From contig MU401465.1 of the NCBI GenBank assembly GCA_022579005.1, positions 134,012 through 198,011 on the forward strand: a stretch of DNA of 64,000 nucleotides. Reading direction: 5' to 3'. Both the position numbers and the translations under genes were made by a program. The notes beneath the pieces are model-generated. The model was given only the letters and a program-made list of their open reading frames with translations. It was not told the origin of the DNA and did not search any database. Shown piece by piece: positions 13,001-25,227 of the stretch. This stretch comes from Poronia punctata (lineage: Eukaryota; Ascomycota; Sordariomycetes; Xylariales; Xylariaceae). Every line of letters begins with the position of its first letter. Position 1 is the stretch's first letter.

Positions 13001-16000
13001 TGGATGAATTTGTCATACGTATGACAACGACATCGAAATTTGGAATAAATCCAAGCATAGCAATTAAGACGCAATTTGCCACCGCCTTGGCTCAAGTTTG
13101 GTACCAATAATCCGTACTATCTCCGTCGGTTGGAAGCTAAAACTTACCCAACATTCTACTTTACTCATCCCATAAGGAAGAAGGCTGAAGATAAAGACAA
13201 ACCACCCACATCTTGTTATGTGGTCTGTGATACCACGGGACCTTTTTTCGATTAATCCAAACTTGGGATAAGCACTACCTACCGTGCCTATTACTTGCAT
13301 GAACGCCACTTATTTATGACAAGCAAGGGTGGGCCCTGGGATGGTAGAGTGTGGTCTAGGTAGGTATTCGATTCATATATTTATTTGTTATAAGAGACGG
13401 ACGGGGAGGTTGGCTTTTGTAAAGCAAGATTGTTCGGTAGATAGGGGGAGGTGAGTATAGGGTACGTCGGCCGGCCCTTTGTGTTTTCTGACTGTCTTGG
13501 GGGTAGATATTGAGGCTGATGATATATGTTTGTTTTCAGTTTTTTTAATGTACCCTGCGTGGCTGGTGTATATCTATAGCGAAAAAGAGTTGGTACATAT
13601 GGTCGGAGGAACGGCTTTTTTTTAGCAGCCGTGGAGGTGAGATATGGGGAACTATTTATATATATGTGCGTAAATACGACCAGGGCCGGAGCGTTACAGG
13701 GCTTGTCCAAGTCAAGCAGAACTGGTGAGGATTCGTAACTTGATGATGTACATAGAAGAATAGAAATGGATTGGGGGTAAATAAGGCGTACTTACTTCCT
13801 TGGGCCTGTGATTTCCGGTCAAGGAATGCGTCGCTGGGATTAGGGAAAAAGCGTAGTTGCCTGTCGAAGACTATATATTACTTCGTAACAGTTATGGATT
13901 GTCACAAGCAAATAAATAGTCTTTTACGGGATCTTACCATATAGTGACTGCTATAGATATCACGGAGATCGTCGCGAGATCTTTGTGCTTTGTTAGAAGT
14001 GAGTTCCACAGCAGTCTGGGCTAAATATCTTGAAAAGGGGTGGGTGGTAAGGCTGTATCTACGACGACGTGAAACTAGGTAGGCAGAACCGATAGCTTAG
14101 TATCCGGCAACGACCATGGAGGAGGTATATGTTGTTAAATATACTGCCGTAATCTTTTTGCTAATACTTTATATACGACCTCATATAAAATAACGTATCG
14201 TCATCAGCAAGAGGAACACACGTGCTAACCTGGAGCTCTCAGATCAGCGGAGTAGGGTAGAATATGATAGGCACGTCAAGCTTACAACTCGCCGGGGTCC
14301 CTGTGTACGGTATCTGGGGCCATGATCGGGCTGCTTAGCAGATATATGGCCTGCTTAGGATGCAACTACAATCCCCGTGGCCCGGTTGTGGTGCGTAAAT
14401 GTCAGGGACAGACCACTATGAGGATACTTGTGAAGAGCCCGCCTCCTTAAAAGTAATGGAAGGTAGGTAATGGATGAATAGGTTGAAGCCTAAAGATACC
14501 TAGCTCTGCTAAAGTAAGAGCAAATCAAGACCATGCTAATAGCGATTGTATAGAAGTGTTATGTCCAAGTAGGCACCTTGATCTAGGTACCGTAGGTGTC
14601 CGAAAAAATGAACCAAGCTGGAATATGTTCCTAACTACCTTAAGCTTACCAAAACAGTCCAAAGAGCTTTTAGGCCTGGCAGTGGGAAAACTTCTACTTC
14701 TTTGAAGAATCATACTTTGGAAGGTGGTTGGATTGCTTACTTACTGACAGCCTCGACCCCCTTTCGAATGCGTGATGCGACACATGTGGCGTCCAAAGCC
14801 AGTGTAAAGTAAAGTTTTCGCCACAGGAATTTTTGCATGCTTTCCAGTTGTGATAGAGGTTTCCGACCAAGTGCTCGGCATTCCAAAGCTTCAATACCGT
14901 GATTTTCGGCATCCTAGCCACTGTTGAGACTCCCCACGCTACCTATACCTTTGCTTCATTTCCTACATGAGAACGAGGAAGCTCATGTATCCGCATATTA
15001 ACAACTTTCCTTTTCGAACGCTGTTCTATAGGCTCGGTGTTATTAGTTATGAGCACTTCTTTCAAGATAGACCTTGTAAGTTATGCTGACCACTGACCAG
15101 TATTAAAGCCGGTGAAGATGAACTGCGTCGGGTATGCAGTTACTGTGCCTACTCGTGTGGGATATTTTTCTAGACTAGCTCAGCTGTGTAAGTAGGAACA
15201 TGTGCTCTCGTGGACGATACCGGTATTCCTAACCTTGATAGGCTATGTTTTTGTATAAAGATCTCTTAACTCCGACGAAATCGTCATGCTAGTATATCTA
15301 ATAACTTACATTATTTGTCAGAAGACGCGCGAATCAGAGTATAGCCCCTATCATGGCCACTGTAAAGTAATACCTACCGTCAGTGATTCCGTGGGGTTTG
15401 ATATGGAGGCTTTAGATGAGGCAGAAACACCGGGCTGGGAAACAAGGTTTCTTAGCAACAACGTCGGCTTTGACTACTATTTTAACCACATCCGTTGGGT
15501 GCCGATCTGTAGCGTTGTAGTCATCGAGGCAGTCGGTCGCTACATTACCGGTAGGCTACCGTACCTTAGATAGCCAGGAGACAAAACCTGTGTCTGTTCT
15601 GGAGGATGTATTTCCTGGTTCATTTGGCATCCCCGGCGGTTTTGATGGGAATCGACTGTATCATTAGGTCACCTTAGTGTATACCCGTAAGGTTGTCACA
15701 TATCTTGCACTACAGGATCTCGCTGGCTGCGGTACGGCGTGTATTCTGGCTAGAATCGTTATAAGAAATCTTTCCTAACGCCTCAGACGATGGCTTCTGG
15801 CCCTGTCGTCGCTTCAAGAGGAATGAAGTCTTCCTTCTCCTGAACAGAAAGTTAGCCCCGAGCAAGCTTGACTCCTGCGTTGGAGGAAACCCAGAGAAAT
15901 ATAGAAACTTTATTGGTATTCTTGGATGGACCTATTTTACAAGTATGTTACGCAAGCTACGACATAGCCCAACGCCAAATAGAGCAGTTCAAAGTGTATA

Positions 16001-18688
16001 CACAAATACACGCGTCAAGACTTACACGTACGTACTTGTAGACTGACGACGGCGGAGAAAGGTGTTGTTTGTTCACATGCTTTAGGACAAAGAGAACGCC
16101 AATTGCCTAACCTTAGCAACTTGTACCGAGTATTTACCTACCCACCACCAAGACATTATAATAGGTAGATGATATGTAAATCACTATAGCAAAGTATGAA
16201 TAGTCCAGTCATACGTTACGTATAGAAAAAAGAAACCGAATCCAAGACCCTGCGATAATGGAAGAATAATTCAAACCTTGAGGAGAAAACCGTGACTTGC
16301 GACTTGGAGTATACGACAGGAGAGACTTATGGGCAAATAAGCTGTCCACTTCTAGCAACCAGGAAGGAATCCAGAAGAGGGGCTCTTTTACATTTTGGTA
16401 TTTTTCTTTTCTTTTTCGCCTTCTAGAATAGAAATAGCACATACACTTCCCGGGTTTGTAATTTCCTACTTCCCTTACCAGTATTACATGTTTATTTGTC
16501 GGCAGCCGGAGTAGTTTTTAAGTAAGAGAAGCTGCGTGGAGCTATTATAGTATTTATCATGCATTAATACCTTATTTACCTACTCGAAATAGAAGCAGAG
16601 TGCCTTAACCATAGTCTCTCTCAAACACTACGAGTAGGTAAACGTCTTAACGTATACACCATGGATGGATTATTTTACCCTTTATACGCGTGTATGTTAG
16701 TCTCACATATCTCTTTTTATATCCTGTGCGTTGCCTCTAGTGCAGCACCAATAGCATACAAAGTTGTCAGTAAGCACGGGATATTTTGACGTGCATCTTA
16801 AATCTTACATCCGAGTACCTATTAGGTCTCACTTCTTTTTTCCTCTCCCCCGCATAATATGCCCAACCACCAATGTCGCGAACTTTGTGGGGAGAATGAG
16901 GCTCAGAGGATCCAGATAATCTAGCCTGCCAGAAATTTGGTAGTGAGGAATAGTCACCTAACCGTATGTACTTGAAAGCCCTGATACCATACACCCTACC
17001 TGTTGGTCACATGATGCGAAATAGGTAGTTCCAATCTCCCCCCCTTCATGAGTCCCCTAATCTCGGCTAGGTTAGGTAATCTACCAAGAATGCTCACCGC
17101 TCATGAGGGGGGGGGGGGGGGGGGGGGGAAGCTGACAGGACCCCGGACCAAGAGGTTGGATTCCTTTCGTGTCGTGGGGTGAGGGTGAAGTGAGATCCGT
17201 CCATCTTCCTGTACAACAACAACAACCGCCGCGCTACCTACAGGATGGGGTGTTAACTTGACTGTTTGTGTACTCGTACGTATACCAGCTTTCAACACTC
17301 ACCTTGTCATTGTTTCCGATTTCTAGCCATCCATCTATCTGCCTTACAAGTAGGTAGGTCAACGGGGGGAGGGGGGGAGGCAGGCGCATTGTAATTATAC
17401 CTACACGTAAAAGGAAAAACGCCCATGGAATTATGTACGGGCCACGGCCCCTGACAAACCCGCATACACCTTATCCCATTCCGGACCTAGTCTCTGCCAA
17501 TTCTTTCCAAAATCATTCCACCTTAGTCCTGGTTCGGTCTAGCATCTTCAACGGCGTACTGACAGGGAAAATACCCGATAGGAAGTAATTAACGGTTTAA
17601 GGGATATGAAACGTCCGATCCCCTTGATTGCAGGAATGCTGGAGGGGTTTTACAGACGAATTGCTGTACTATATGGGAAACAATCGACGGGAGTTTGAGT
17701 AATCCATCTTACCTAACCTACGATAGGCACCTAGGTACCTACATAATAACTTTTTGTTAGCAATCATAAGAAAACAATATTGTCAACACCTCTCTCTGTT
17801 GCTAAAGACTGAGGCTCTAGGAAGTCCGTGGTAGTCTAGAGCCAGTCAATCAATATTGAAAGAATACGTACGAGTACGTAGACGGGGATACCGACCATCT
17901 ACTCGTACTAACCCAAGGCGTAATACCTATCATGCCAGACTGGGGGGACTGGTCTGGGTGTCTGGTTTTACTCAGCATTGAAGAATTCATCGCCAGTAGA
18001 TCAATTTGGTTATACCGTAAAGGGCCACTAGCGCTTCGTCCCGGGTAGCTGGGCGGAAACTGGGTCTCCATAAGTTCCTACACTAATGTAAAGGTGGGGT
18101 TACACCCGGTTCCGCGGCCTTTTCCGTCCAATAGAACAATTAGCACGACGGCCAATGTCCGTACAGAAATGAGGCTTCTTGCACTGCAGATTGACATTTC
18201 AGCTCGTAGAATAAAAGTATTAAATCGCGGACAGCCATCCGTTCCCCGTTCCCCGGCGGCCAAGGCTGTGCGACCTCCACTCGGGTCGGTCGTGTTGTAC
18301 AGTATGTCTTCTTTTGCGACAGAAAGGAGCAATTATGCAGGGAAGCCACCTGCCAAGATGAAACGGTTGTGCAAGGGAGACATGGTTTGGGGGGTTTTTT
18401 TTCTTCCCATTGTATCCATCCCAGAACGCAATAAATCGAGCAATGCCGTGAATCATAAAATTCTCTTTGTTTCTTCTTCACCAACTATCTCCGCTCGCTC
18501 TCTTTTTGCTAGTCACACCTCATCAGAAGGTTCGACTAATCCAGCAAACGTGCAGAAACACCAAACCAAAGGCTGGGCCTACATTGCAGTAAATACCCCA
18601 CCAAACCTAACAGGGAAGACCGAGAGAACCGCGAATCGGATCATTTGATTAAACAAACTACCACACGACCGACGAGGCAATCGAGAAT
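4012..18688. other. Gene-poor stretch of about 14.7 kb
   Basis: No protein gene is supported: open frames are under about 185 codons, overlap on opposite strands, and none contains a motif or composition I recognise. I also saw no tRNA- or 5S-like structure. The base composition is not extremely AT-rich, so it does not look like strongly RIP-mutated transposon DNA by eye. It contains a 22-base G run at 17107-17128, many TACCTA/TAGGTA motifs and TACTCGTA/TACGAGTA octamers at 8141, 8813, 12111, 16629, 17271, 17869 and 17900. The part next to the velvet gene may hold its long 5' leader and promoter. Confidence 0.6.
17107..17128. repeat. Poly-G homopolymer (22 bases)
   Basis: An uninterrupted run of G in intergenic DNA. 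Similar G or C runs occur at 91-111, 51840-51910, 52017-52035, 58954-58965 and 59500-59516. The exact length is unreliable in draft assemblies. Confidence 0.95.
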
Positions 18689-19526
18689 ATGGCCTGCTGT
18701 GCGAAACGGCTTGGATTGCTGGCCGATCCTCACCGAATAGCGATACTTCTCCTCGGTATCACCATCCTTCTCCTCACCCTTACAATCGTGGGCCCCTCGT
18801 CATCAGCCTATTTGATCCGGCTGGATAGCATCAGTCAAGATGGTGCATCTACGCCCTTCACAACATGGTTTTCAAGCCGGGGCTACTGCACCGCCAGTGG
18901 CAACAACAATTCCCTGTTAGTATCCGTCCAAAATTGCAGGGTGAACCAACCCACGAGAGTAAGTTAATGTACTGACTCGGTTCAATAGAAGCTCGGAAAA
19001 TCGGGACATTCAATGTCATGCGGCGACCTTTGGCTACGACATTGCGACGGCACTTACGCGGCAAGACGGCACAGTGATGGTAGAAATCGCTGATGCAGAT
19101 ATCTGGTCCGGCATCCTGACGAAGCCGCTAGCGATTCTAAGCACCGTCACCATCGCACTCTGCCTCATTAGCGTAGCAGCACACCGGCAAATACTGCACA
19201 AGCCCCGCCCCGTACTCTTCGGCGTGGCACTTGTCGCCTGTGTCCTGGGTAATGTGACCTCGGGCGTCACGCTAGGCTTCGAGCTCCTGTTTGAGACCCT
19301 TGTTGCCGAAGGCGTCGCCGCACCTGGTACGACGGCGAATACGACGGCGGGACCCCTCTCATACGCCGTGAAATTTGCCTGTGTCACCCAGCTCCTGGCT
19401 TGTGCCGTAAGCTTTTATACTTGCATCGGAGGCAGGTTCCGCTGCGAAGAATATGCGCGGCGTGGCAATGCGGAGATGGTATTGCATGAGGACCCTGAGG
19501 AGAACAAGGGACTACTTCATGTTTAA
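18689..19526 (+). CDS. SUR7/PalI-family four-span membrane protein
   Basis: Proteins of this family sit in the plasma membrane and act in eisosomes, wall integrity or ambient-pH sensing. Two exons, 18689-18915 and 18989-19526 (254 residues), join across a 73-nt intron with donor GTTAGT, branch CTGAC and acceptor AATAG; this is the only donor I found that keeps the frame. There is a first hydrophobic span at about residues 18-40 (IAILLLGITILLLTLTIV), then an extracellular loop with the family-type pattern SRGYC...C...FGYD, then three further spans (PLAILSTVTIALCLISV, VLFGVALVACVLGNV and FACVTQLLACAVSFY). The cytosolic tail is short and acidic (HEDPEENKGLLHV), shorter than in PalI, so a general SUR7/PalI-like name is safer. 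It converges on the Ser/Thr-rich gene at 19793. Confidence 0.75.
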
Positions 19527-19792
19527 AACTTATATATTAGGTATAATAATAATGATAACAATAATCCTAAACTCGTCCGACCTGATGTCAAGATCGCTGC
19601 TTCCATACAACTGATTGAAAGTGGTGGCGTTGGGAAAGTGTAACCACGAGCAGGGAGGTGCGGATATTACATTATGATTTGGTAGGTAAGTACGCATAGT
19701 CAACAAGAACCATCGTTAAGGCAATAACGAGCCGTATTCCTTTTTGCTCCATGTCCGGTGGCTCTTCTCATAAATCTTCCTCTCTTTGCTTT

Positions 19793-21214
19793 CTAGACAT
19801 CCCCCCGGCTGATTTCCTTCTCACCTATTAAACTGCAAGTGCGACTGGGTACGTCGCCAAGAAGCTCCTGTGGATCTCTCACTGCGTTCAGCTCCCTGGG
19901 CGAGCCGGGATTGTACACACACGCGATCCAGTTATCTTTCGCGTCTAGTTCGGGTTTGCTGTATTCCGCCTGTGTCCCGCATTCGCGCATTCGCTTTCTT
20001 TTCGACCGCATGTTCCCTAGCAGGTGTCGCCACCGCCAGTGAGGTCTTTGTGTTTGTGTTTCTTGTTGGTCTTTTCCTCCTTCTACGCCTTCGCATCGGC
20101 TTTCCGCTCGTTTCTGCCTCGTGGCATACCATCGGCGACGTACCGCCCATATTACTGCAACGAAAAAGCTCATGGCCGCCAGACCTCCTATAAAGCCGCC
20201 GATCACCATACCGATTATAACACTCTGATTACTTGACTTGGCTGCGGTATTTGTGGCGTCAGTCGTGTTTGTAGGGTCCGGCCCGATTTCCTGTGTCGTG
20301 GAGCTGGAAACATGGCTTTTTGTTTCTAATGTCGCCGATGACATCGATGTCGATTTCATGGATGTGTAAGTTTGTGTGGGTACCGTGGCCCCGGACGTGA
20401 TGGTCTCCGCCGTCGAAGCGTGAGACGAGAGTGTCTCTGATGACACTGATACGAACGCACTAGAGGCGTGAGACGATGTTGATATTGACTCGGTAACAGA
20501 AATATTCTTAGTCGGAGAAGTTGGTGGCATCTTTGGACTACTGGGTGACTCAAACACCGTCTCCTCAGGGAATGTAGTGAGGATGCTGATGTGAAATGTC
20601 GTCCTAAATTGAACTGTCTGCTGAAGGTGGATTGTTGTGTAAAAGGATGCCACAGGTTGTCCATCGCCCCCTTCTCCCCCTGCGGGGTCGGCTGATGCGA
20701 ATGGCCAGAAGTCGCTGTCGTCTTCACACCATGAACAGTCCTTGAAAACGCCTACTCGCCTGTGGTTCAAGTGACTGGTATCACTGCCGTCATCGTTGTC
20801 TCCGCCAGTGTCATGGTCATCTTGATTGCCATTACCATTATTTCTTGTAAGTTCCTGGCCGTCATCAGACTCATCACCACCCCGGAGGTCGGCTTCTGAG
20901 CCTGTATGGGGATGGTATGAGGGTTCGTTTATTGAAGCTCCTCCTATTCTTTTGTCTCCATGGGCACTAATAGGCCTTCGGCCATTTGAGTTCGCTAGGC
21001 GATCGTGGGAGCGCCTCGAGGCGCTGTTGTCGCTTCGAATCATGTTCGTTTCCTTATTGGCGCCGTCCTTGCTGTCACCATCCGCCACCATCTCGTTTTC
21101 TTCGGCCGATAATCCAGAAAGCTGACTGATATCTGTCCCTCTTTCATGCTGCACTCTTTCCCTTCTCTTCTTCCGCTCTTGATCCCTTGTATTGCCCCAC
21201 AAGTGAAGCCTCAT
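19793..21214 (-). CDS. Ser/Thr-rich single-pass membrane protein, Mid2/WSC-like layout
   Basis: One exon, 473 residues. The first 150 residues are charged, acidic and disordered. A Ser/Thr-rich stretch of about 130 residues follows, of the kind that is heavily O-mannosylated. One membrane span lies at about residues 331-358 (SVIIGMVIGGFIGGLAAM and on), stopped by an Arg cluster. The basic cytosolic tail of about 115 residues contains EYSKPELDAKDN, similar to the ELDA/ELDG motif common in tails of fungal wall sensors and mucin-like proteins. Oddly, no N-terminal signal peptide is visible, so either an upstream exon is missing or the span itself is the signal anchor. I cannot name the gene. A wall-sensor role is inferred only from layout. 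Confidence 0.7.
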   Translation of the reverse strand: MRLHLWGNTRDQERKKRRERVQHERGTDISQLSGLSAEENEMVADGDSKDGANKETNMIRSDNSASRRSHDRLANSNGRRPISAHGDKRIGGASINEPSYHPHTGSEADLRGGDESDDGQELTRNNGNGNQDDHDTGGDNDDGSDTSHLNHRRVGVFKDCSWCEDDSDFWPFASADPAGGEGGDGQPVASFYTTIHLQQTVQFRTTFHISILTTFPEETVFESPSSPKMPPTSPTKNISVTESISTSSHASSAFVSVSSETLSSHASTAETITSGATVPTQTYTSMKSTSMSSATLETKSHVSSSTTQEIGPDPTNTTDATNTAAKSSNQSVIIGMVIGGFIGGLAAMSFFVAVIWAVRRRWYATRQKRAESRCEGVEGGKDQQETQTQRPHWRWRHLLGNMRSKRKRMRECGTQAEYSKPELDAKDNWIACVYNPGSPRELNAVRDPQELLGDVPSRTCSLIGEKEISRGDV

Positions 21215-21762
21215 GATCTCTTCATATTTTTAGTTATATCCCACGGTGGCGTTAACTAGAGAAGTGGAAGAGCCGAGTACGAACCATCAAGTTGAGGAGA
21301 AGAATGACTTCTTGTGTGTTGGAGACCCTTTTTCCATGGCGGCTGAAACGGTGATGTTGGGGGTGTTCTTCCTAAATATTTTTGAGACGAAATTCAAATG
21401 GGGGCCGCGGAACAGTGTCTCAGGCCGTGGCCTCCACCGACCACCAAGCCTGGATAGAGCTACAAGCGCCGGGGGAAGCCATGTCAACTAGAAAGAAAAT
21501 ATATGCGTTATCGATGTCGGGTATGCTACACGTCTATGCATCGATTGTCGTGCTTCTTTCTATACCTCTTCAAGTTCTCAGTCGGTGGTCAGTTATAGTC
21601 AAACGAGCTCGAAGCAGAGAACAGAGTACCTACATAATCAGTGCCATTAAACATGCTACGCTCACATTATGCCACAGAAAGATTTTAGTTTCCTCAATAG
21701 GGTCCGAATAGGCGCGTGTAACATGATCAAGTTCTTCACCATAGAACCGTGGGGGTTTTGGG

Positions 21763-21842
<80 letters not shown>

Positions 21843-22449
21843 CACCCCACCCACATTTGCGGGCCGAGTTGTATGTACTTGTAAGTTGTATGTAACCGGA
21901 GGATCGATGATTCCCGTCCAATTGCACGGCCGGTCAGTCACCTCTACCGGGAAACCATAAATAGGGGAAGTCGGTTTGAGCACTTACGACGGACCTAGGT
22001 TACATCAGTTGAAGAACCCCTAAAAAGACTAGGTACCTAAGGTACATACGGCTCATGACACACTGGATAGAGGGTTTCGTGGGATCGGTCGCGGGAATGA
22101 TTCGTTTCACGAGAATATATATGCCGATTAAAAAAAAAAAGCCGAAAATAGATCTTAAATAAAGGGTAATTACCTACCTATGTACCATTCCTCGAACTTG
22201 AAACGAGATCGATTACGTGGGATGGGGGGTGAGCGTCGCAAGGTTGATAGTTGTTCTCTGGACTTTAATGATCGACAACAACAACTAACTAGATCAATGG
22301 GTAATGTTACATACGAGTGATACCTTGGTCTGTCTTACTAAAACAGCACATATATATCCCTGTTTATTGTCCCATTTGAATCTTTCTTTTCATATTGCGA
22401 GTCCCGATGGTGCTGGGTAAGGAAGGTAAGGTATGTAGGTTAAGTCATC
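21215..22449. other. Intergenic region with a (GTT)27 microsatellite
   Basis: No gene supported. Long open frames at 21630-21983 exist only because they run through the GTT/AAC repeat. The rest is promoter DNA of the Ser/Thr-rich gene and the 3' flank of the MAK5-like gene. Confidence 0.7.
21762..21842. repeat. (GTT)27 trinucleotide microsatellite
   Basis: Twenty-seven uninterrupted GTT units (AAC on the minus strand). It lies in intergenic DNA, so the Gln, Asn, Val or Leu runs it would encode in different frames are not evidence of a protein. Confidence 0.97.
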
Positions 22450-24866
22450 TTATAGGGTATCAAAATTCAAACCCTCCACCTTGCCAAAGAAGTCTCCACT
22501 GACACCCTTGAGCAGCTCATCAACATCCACCACGCCGTTGGCGATAAACCGCTCGCTCACCCCCGTGTTGATCCGTTTCGAGAGCAACTCCCTGAGTTCG
22601 GCACGCATGGCGCCTAACTCGGCCTTTGTTATCGCCCTATCCTCCTTTTGCTTCATCTTGCGGCCGCCGCCCCGGCCACCCCAATTACTGGCCTTTTCCA
22701 GCTCGTCGCTATCGTATTCCACGCCGAGCTCTTCGGCCGCGTTGCGCATCCAGTCGTCCTCTTTACTTCCCTTCTCCTTTGCTAGTTGCGCGTCCGCGAT
22801 CTTCTTAGCCAAGGTGAGTCGTGGCTTTAGCCGTCCGACCAGCTTGCGGTCGATATCTAGACTCTGGACGAAGAAATTCTTCCGGGACGACTTGCGTTCG
22901 TGGACTTTGGATATAAGCCGTCTCGTAGGTGTTACTTCCTCGGGGGCGCAGAGCAAGACGCTCAGACCTGTTTTGTTCGCGCGCGCTGTGCGGCCGGATC
23001 GATGCACGTAGGAAGCGGCGTCGCGGGGTACATGGTAGTGTATGACTAGATCCACATTGGGTATATCAAGTCCGCGAGCAGCGACGTCGGTGGCGATCAA
23101 GATGGAGGATTCGCCAGCAGCTGTGTCGGTAAACCGTTCAATGGAACGTAAACGTGCCTTTTGTGCCATTTGCGAATGCAACGCGTGTGAGGCCAAATTG
23201 AGATTTTGCAGCATGGGCGAAATACGTCTGGCTGAGCTGATAGAGTTGGTGAAGACGAGTGTGCGCACATTTGGGTATAATAGTAGAAGCGCATAGAGGT
23301 ACAGGTCCTATAAAAGTGTTAGCATAAAGTTGCGGTTCGTCCTATTCCGGGGCGAGCCGGGTTGGTGGTTGTTGCCAGGACAATGTGCCAGGACAATGTG
23401 CCAGGACAATGTGTACCTTTTCCATCGCACCACATTCCACCAGTCCCTCTTTTAGACCTTGGGCCATCTGGGACACTGGATTCATGTCGATGAATTTGGG
23501 CTTTTCCTCGCGGAAATTCAGTTTCTTGAGTAGATACTCCATCGAGTCTTCTTCGCTCATCCAATTCGTCCTGCCCTTACCAGCTAACTTTTGCTGGAGA
23601 CCTTTGTGGAATGTCGCCGAAAATACGAGCGTTTGCCTGGCTTTCCGCTCAGCCGCAACTTCGTGTTCTTCCGCCTCGACTCGATCCAAGGCGGTAAGAA
23701 TCTCCTCGGCCTCTTTGAAGTGACCTTCAGTCAAAAGCCTGTCGGCTTCGTCGACAACCAAGTAACCGATTCCTTTGAAGGCACTCATGACTTCAGCGCT
23801 AGAGCTCAGAACTTCCCATAACCGACCGGGCGTTCCGATGACGATGTCGGCCTTTGCTAGTTGGCGTTGCTGCTTCTGCATGGAAAGTCCACCGGTGATG
23901 GAGCATATATATGGGGAAGTCTCGAGACCTTTGCAGAGGTTTTTGATATGTTCCGTAAGCTGATGGGCAAGTTCACGCGTGGGCGAGAGGATCAACGCCA
24001 ATGGAGTTTTGGCTTCGTTCTCCTCTTTCTCAGCATCGCCTTCGTCTGCGAGCTCTAGCCACCTCTCGACTATGGGTATTCCAAAGGCTAACGTTTTACC
24101 GGAACCTGTAGATGCCTTTCCTATCACGTCGTGTCCGGCTAGAATATGCGGTATAGCAGCAGCTTGGATGGGCGTCGGCTTGGCGAACTTTAGTTTGGCC
24201 AAGGAAGATAGAATTCCAGCAGATAGATCCAACTTCATCCATTCTGATAGGTCGATTTCGTCCTCGGACTCATCTACGCCGTCTAGCGCAGCAAAAGCGT
24301 TGGGTTGTAACTCTTCGTCCTCTTCTTTGGCTGCTGCCTTATTGTTCTTCTTTTTGGATTCTTTTTTAGATTCCTTTTTGGACTCCTTCTTGGACTTTTC
24401 AGGTTCCGCTTTGGAATTGGAACCTTTAGGGGCATCGGCAGAAATACCCTCGGGCTGGTCTGAAATTATTGGTTCGTCGTCGAACCCTTCGAACTCGTCG
24501 TCGTCCGAGGCATCGAGGTCTTCCGCCTCGTCGGCTTTACTGGCTTCATCGTCGGTGGAAATCGCGGCTCTCTTCCTACAGTTAGAATGATGGGTTCAAA
24601 GGTACGAGGCGGCGCAAACGTACAAATTCCAGAATGTTGTCGCTATTTCGCACTACGTCAACCCCTTCTACTTCTTCTAATCCATAGAAGCCCTCCGCAT
24701 CGTCAAACATCTCTGGTAGCTTAGCTTTGCTCCATCGTAGGGAATCTACGCCAACCGATCGTTTGACTCGTTTTTTCGACTTTTGTACGGCGGAAGAGGT
24801 CTTCGTCCGTTTTGCAGAGACCGACGCACCCCCAGTCCCTTGCTTCCTCTTCTTTGCGCCGTTCAT
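22450..24866 (-). CDS. mak5: DEAD-box ATP-dependent RNA helicase MAK5 (60S ribosome biogenesis)
   Basis: Nucleolar helicase needed for large-subunit rRNA maturation. Three exons: 24866-24624, 24571-23417 and 23307-22450 (751 residues, normal for MAK5). Exon 1 carries the MAK5-type N-terminus (SLRWSKAKLPEMFDDAEGFY and GLEEVEGVDVV). Exon 2 has an acidic/Lys-rich linker, then the Q motif (PTPIQAAAIP), motif I ASTGSGKT, PTRELAHQL, TPGRL, VDEAD and SAT. Exon 3 holds the second RecA lobe with VFTNSI, ATDVAARGLDIP and HRSGRTARA, then a basic tail. The exon 2/3 junction (MEK|DLYLYALLL) is clear. At the exon 1/2 junction the donor GTACGT is good, but the frame requires acceptor GGAAG (4 nt beyond a better TAG), so that boundary is less sure. 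The second intron contains a triplicated 13-mer. The gene is divergent from TRM7. Confidence 0.95.
23375..23413. repeat. Three tandem copies of a 13-bp unit inside a MAK5 intron
   Basis: The unit CCAGGACAATGTG is repeated exactly three times (23375-23387, 23388-23400 and 23401-23413). It lies in the 109-nt intron 23308-23416, starting 3 nt from the splice donor on the coding strand. Confidence 0.95.
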
Positions 24867-25227
24867 CTTCGAATTCAATGTATTGAGAGCTGGTAAGGAT
24901 TATATTTGGTTGTAGTCGGCAGTAAAAAGTACATGGATGATTTGCGAAAGTCTTAAAATTTCAGGTCCCGCTTCCCTGCAGGACCCTGGCACTCCTGGTC
25001 GAGCCTGGGGGACTGCCCGCGCTAGGTAGCATGTGTTGGGGATGTACAAAGTTACATGCCCCGCCATTGGTGGGATGAACTCAAATGCAGAACACATCTT
25101 GATCCAGCCCACAATCTTATTAAGAGCAGTGGCTTTTGAGATTTAGAAACCGAGATAATATTTCATATTTATTCATCACTCTCCCTCATACGCCGATAGG
25201 TAGACGGCACTTTAGAACATAGCACGG
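24867..25227. promoter_or_regulatory. Divergent promoter region between MAK5 and TRM7
   Basis: This 361-bp spacer separates two divergent genes for RNA-maturation proteins (rRNA helicase and tRNA methyltransferase). I see no obvious TATA box, as is common for such genes. A shared promoter is inferred from geometry only. Confidence 0.5.

Noticed and set aside
15286..15573. Open frame with a plausible composition (DEAETPGWETRFLSNN and on)
   Set aside because: Only 95 codons, no recognisable motif, no convincing splice partners; not enough to call a gene.
18094..18648. A 184-codon open frame just upstream of the PalI/SUR7-like gene
   Set aside because: It lies in that gene's promoter, has no motif or membrane or signal feature, and overlaps other open frames on the minus strand; chance is more likely.
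21630..21983. Apparent poly-Gln or poly-Asn proteins
   Set aside because: They exist only because the (GTT)27 microsatellite has no stops in any frame; the flanks show nothing protein-like.
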